In this document: positions 62,492 to 64,000 of the stretch, piece after piece
Numbering within the stretch: the stretch's first letter is position 1
How the letters are laid out: every line of letters starts with the position of its first letter
From: Terriglobia bacterium
GTDB lineage: Bacteria; Acidobacteriota; Terriglobia; Terriglobales; Acidobacteriaceae
Length of the DNA: 64,000 nt
Assembly: GCA_020073525.1 (NCBI GenBank)
Contig: JAIQFA010000018.1
Span: 38,775 to 102,774, forward strand
Reading direction: 5' to 3'
Notes under the pieces: generated by a model
What the model was told of the DNA's origin: nothing
Databases searched by the model: none
The model's input: only the letters and a program-made list of their open reading frames with translations
Made by a program: the position numbers and the translations under genes

Positions 62492-63052
62492 TCAAAGATA
62501 GTTGCGCACCGTGCGCAGTACCATCTCTCCCGTCAACCCGTAAACCGCGTGTGATGCGAAACCGTCAACATGCGCCGAAACCGGTGTTTCCTTCGGACTT
62601 CCAGAAAGCCCAAAAGCGGGCACCGCGATTTCGTCCGCTCCCACGAACAGCGCTCCCCATAGACGAGCCCCGGCCACGACCGGGTGCATTCGTCGCACGG
62701 ACTTGGGCGCTACTTCGCGCAAAACTCCGTAAACTGCCCCCATGGCGGTGCCGAATCCGTAGTGTACGAACGGACTCGCTCTCTTCTTCTGTTCATAAGA
62801 GAGCCGATAACCGCCCGCCTCCGCTACTTTGCCGGCAGCCTTCATGGTGGCGTCTTCGTTTTCCTGCTCTGAGTGTTTACGGGATTCCTCGTTCGCCGAT
62901 CCCCCGTTTCCTTCTGCTTTTAAGGCCTTGGACGCCTTCTGCCAGCCGTTCTGAAACTGGCTCATCACAATCGTTCCTGCCAGACCGCCTGCCATTCCGG
63001 CGACCAGTCCCTTCCATACTTGAGGCCGATGTTTCCGAGCAAACTTCAACAT
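62492..63052 (-). CDS. DUF1440-like membrane protein
   Basis: 186 residues from the ATG at 63052, after GGAGGAAAT. A first hydrophobic segment (VWKGLVAGMAGGLAGTIVMSQFQ) and a later pair (YGFGTAMGAVYGVLREV; LWGALFVGADEIAVPAFGL) resemble DUF1440 inner-membrane proteins. The middle is polar and charged. The C-terminus SHAVYGLTGEMVLRTVR is also typical. The role is unknown. Confidence 0.75.
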   Translation of the reverse strand: MLKFARKHRPQVWKGLVAGMAGGLAGTIVMSQFQNGWQKASKALKAEGNGGSANEESRKHSEQENEDATMKAAGKVAEAGGYRLSYEQKKRASPFVHYGFGTAMGAVYGVLREVAPKSVRRMHPVVAGARLWGALFVGADEIAVPAFGLSGSPKETPVSAHVDGFASHAVYGLTGEMVLRTVRNYL

Positions 63053-63210
63053 ATTTCCTCCAGGCTTTCGATGCCAGATTCGAGGAAAAGGGAGGATTGA
63101 GAGGGCTACGTTATCTTCGGCCACGGCCCCTACAGACTTTCGCAACTAGTACTACGACTTCTGGTGCACATTGCCCTTACCAGAACTGCTAGACTTTGCG
63201 TAGAGCCTCC

Positions 63211-64000
63211 ATGCCACGCCTCTCCTATTTCGGAGCCCTGCTGGCCTTCGCGATTTTGTTGTCGTGCCCGGTCTTGGGACAGAAGCCTGCGCCAACCAAT
63301 GCGCCGCCAACTGCGCGCGTTCAGCGCGTGGTCGTGCGCGGAACGGGCGATGCCATGGAAGTCGAGATTCAGACCTCCGGCGCCCCCGTTGCTCCCAACA
63401 CCCAAGCCATCACCGGGCCTGATCGCATTGTTGTGGATTTTCCAGGCGCGCTCCCGGACGCGGAATTGCGCGCCCTGAAAGTCAATCGCGGTGCGCTCAA
63501 GGCCGTACGCTCGGGACTGTTTTTCAGCAATCCTCCAATTACGCGGGTCGTGCTCGATCTCACCGGGCCCCAGCCGTATCAGATTTCGACGATGAACAAT
63601 GTGGTTGTGGTGAAACTGGGCTCAGGGAAACCAGTTTCGGACAACCTAAGCTCGGTCGCCACAAGAACTGAAACTCCGCATGCTACGGCCACGCCCGTAG
63701 CCCGGCTTCAGAATGCCACGCTCGCCACAGCCCAGGGTGCCGCGACGCCGAGAATCTCAAGCGCAGTTTCCGAAGCGCGGGCGACGCTGCAACCTGCCGC
63801 CAGCGAGCCGCCGCCACCGAAGCCCGCCGTCACTGTGACCTTCGAAAATGGAATGCCTCTCTGGTCTCTGGTCTCTGGTCTCTGGTCTATTGTTCACTGT
63901 CTCGCAGCCCTTCCGCCCGCTCCTCGGCCAGCACTTCGCGCTGGATCGCGTCGCGTTCGGACCTCCATTGTGCGTACCACGCGCGCGTCACTTCCCCGGC
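63211..64000 (+). CDS. AMIN-domain protein, apparently disrupted near residue 216
   Basis: The frame is open from the ATG at 63211 to the window end, so it is missing from the track. A signal peptide (FGALLAFAILLSCPVLG) and an AMIN-like domain are clear (RIVVDFPGALPDAELRAL; RSGLFFSNPPITRVVLDL; MNNVVVVKLG), as in secretin and amidase partners that bind the cell wall. After TFENGM the frame enters four ctctggt repeats and then low-complexity residues that look like the antisense of a minus-strand gene. The original protein is probably truncated here. Confidence 0.65.
   Translation, partial: MPRLSYFGALLAFAILLSCPVLGQKPAPTNAPPTARVQRVVVRGTGDAMEVEIQTSGAPVAPNTQAITGPDRIVVDFPGALPDAELRALKVNRGALKAVRSGLFFSNPPITRVVLDLTGPQPYQISTMNNVVVVKLGSGKPVSDNLSSVATRTETPHATATPVARLQNATLATAQGAATPRISSAVSEARATLQPAASEPPPPKPAVTVTFENGMPLWSLVSGLWSIVHCLAALPPAPRPALRAGSRRVRTSIVRTTRASLPR
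63859..63886. repeat. Four tandem copies of ctctggt
   Basis: A perfect 7-bp tandem repeat between the AMIN sequence and the end of a possible minus-strand gene. It may mark a rearrangement joint. Confidence 0.9.
63887..64000 (-). CDS. C-terminal end of a possible minus-strand gene
   Basis: The minus frame is open from the window end to a TAG at 63889-63887 and ends in AEERAEGLRDSEQ, preceded by AWYAQWRSERDAIQREVL. The residue composition is like a real helical C-terminus, more so than the plus frame across the same bases. Only 37 residues are visible and no family can be named. Confidence 0.4.
   Translation of the reverse strand, partial: AGEVTRAWYAQWRSERDAIQREVLAEERAEGLRDSEQ

Noticed and set aside
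63859-63886. ctctggt repeats as a CRISPR array
   Set aside because: The unit is 7 bases with no spacers; it is a simple tandem repeat.

Overview
The window is about 60% G+C and looks like a chromosomal segment of a free-living bacterium, most likely an Acidobacteriota member. That assignment is an inference. It rests on many short palindromic intergenic repeats (types such as gggcacgacttcagtcgtgcc and agcggctttagccgct), secreted acid peptidases, BNR/VPS10-like secreted proteins, and a family of gene combinations common in soil acidobacteria. No rRNA, tRNA or CRISPR was seen.

Region 1 (1-32,800) is the centrepiece. Fifteen minus-strand genes run almost without gaps from a phasin (start 32,139) to a GMC oxidoreductase (end 723). 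A divergent phaR regulator (32,263-32,802) and an alpha/beta-hydrolase lie beside them. In transcription order they are: phasin, acyl-CoA synthetase, DUF4442 hotdog protein, small glycine-rich membrane protein, AdhE, STAS protein, WS/DGAT wax-ester/TAG synthase, ETF-oxidising membrane FeS protein, EtfB, EtfA, acyl-CoA dehydrogenase, a 2964-residue Pfa-like synthase (KS-AT-KS-ACPx4-KR-DH), a 1871-residue single-chain acetyl-CoA carboxylase, a Sfp-type phosphopantetheinyl transferase and the GMC oxidoreductase. The set looks self-contained: the carboxylase supplies malonyl-CoA, the PPTase activates the synthase, the dehydrogenase/Etf/FeS module changes the redox state of an acyl chain, AdhE may reduce acyl-CoA to alcohol, WS/DGAT may make a neutral lipid, and the phasin/PhaR pair may coat and sense the inclusion. 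The product is unknown.

Region 2 (33,700-48,260) holds mostly single housekeeping or envelope genes: a DUF5694 protein, a secreted beta-helix protein, an ECF sigma/anti-sigma pair, a Tat-exported metallophosphoesterase-cupredoxin fusion, a DUF302 protein, a membrane protein, a chloroperoxidase-type hydrolase, an SH3/TPR protein, a GNAT protein, acetyl-CoA synthetase and a REC-PilZ-PilZ protein.

Region 3 (48,400-51,000) has a 75-residue small gene with a strong sigma70-type promoter and its own terminator. A class IIC group II intron is inserted right after that terminator. The intron-encoded reverse transcriptase carries a one-base frameshift.

Region 4 (51,000-64,000) contains a DUF4126 protein, a RibBA with a degenerate cyclohydrolase half, a MerR regulator with a zinc-ribbon protein, a large secreted BNR-repeat protein, two cell-envelope proteins, a zinc-ribbon protein, a divergent pair of acid peptidases (G1 and S53), a DUF1440 membrane protein, and an AMIN-domain gene that seems to be cut off at a heptanucleotide repeat close to the window end.
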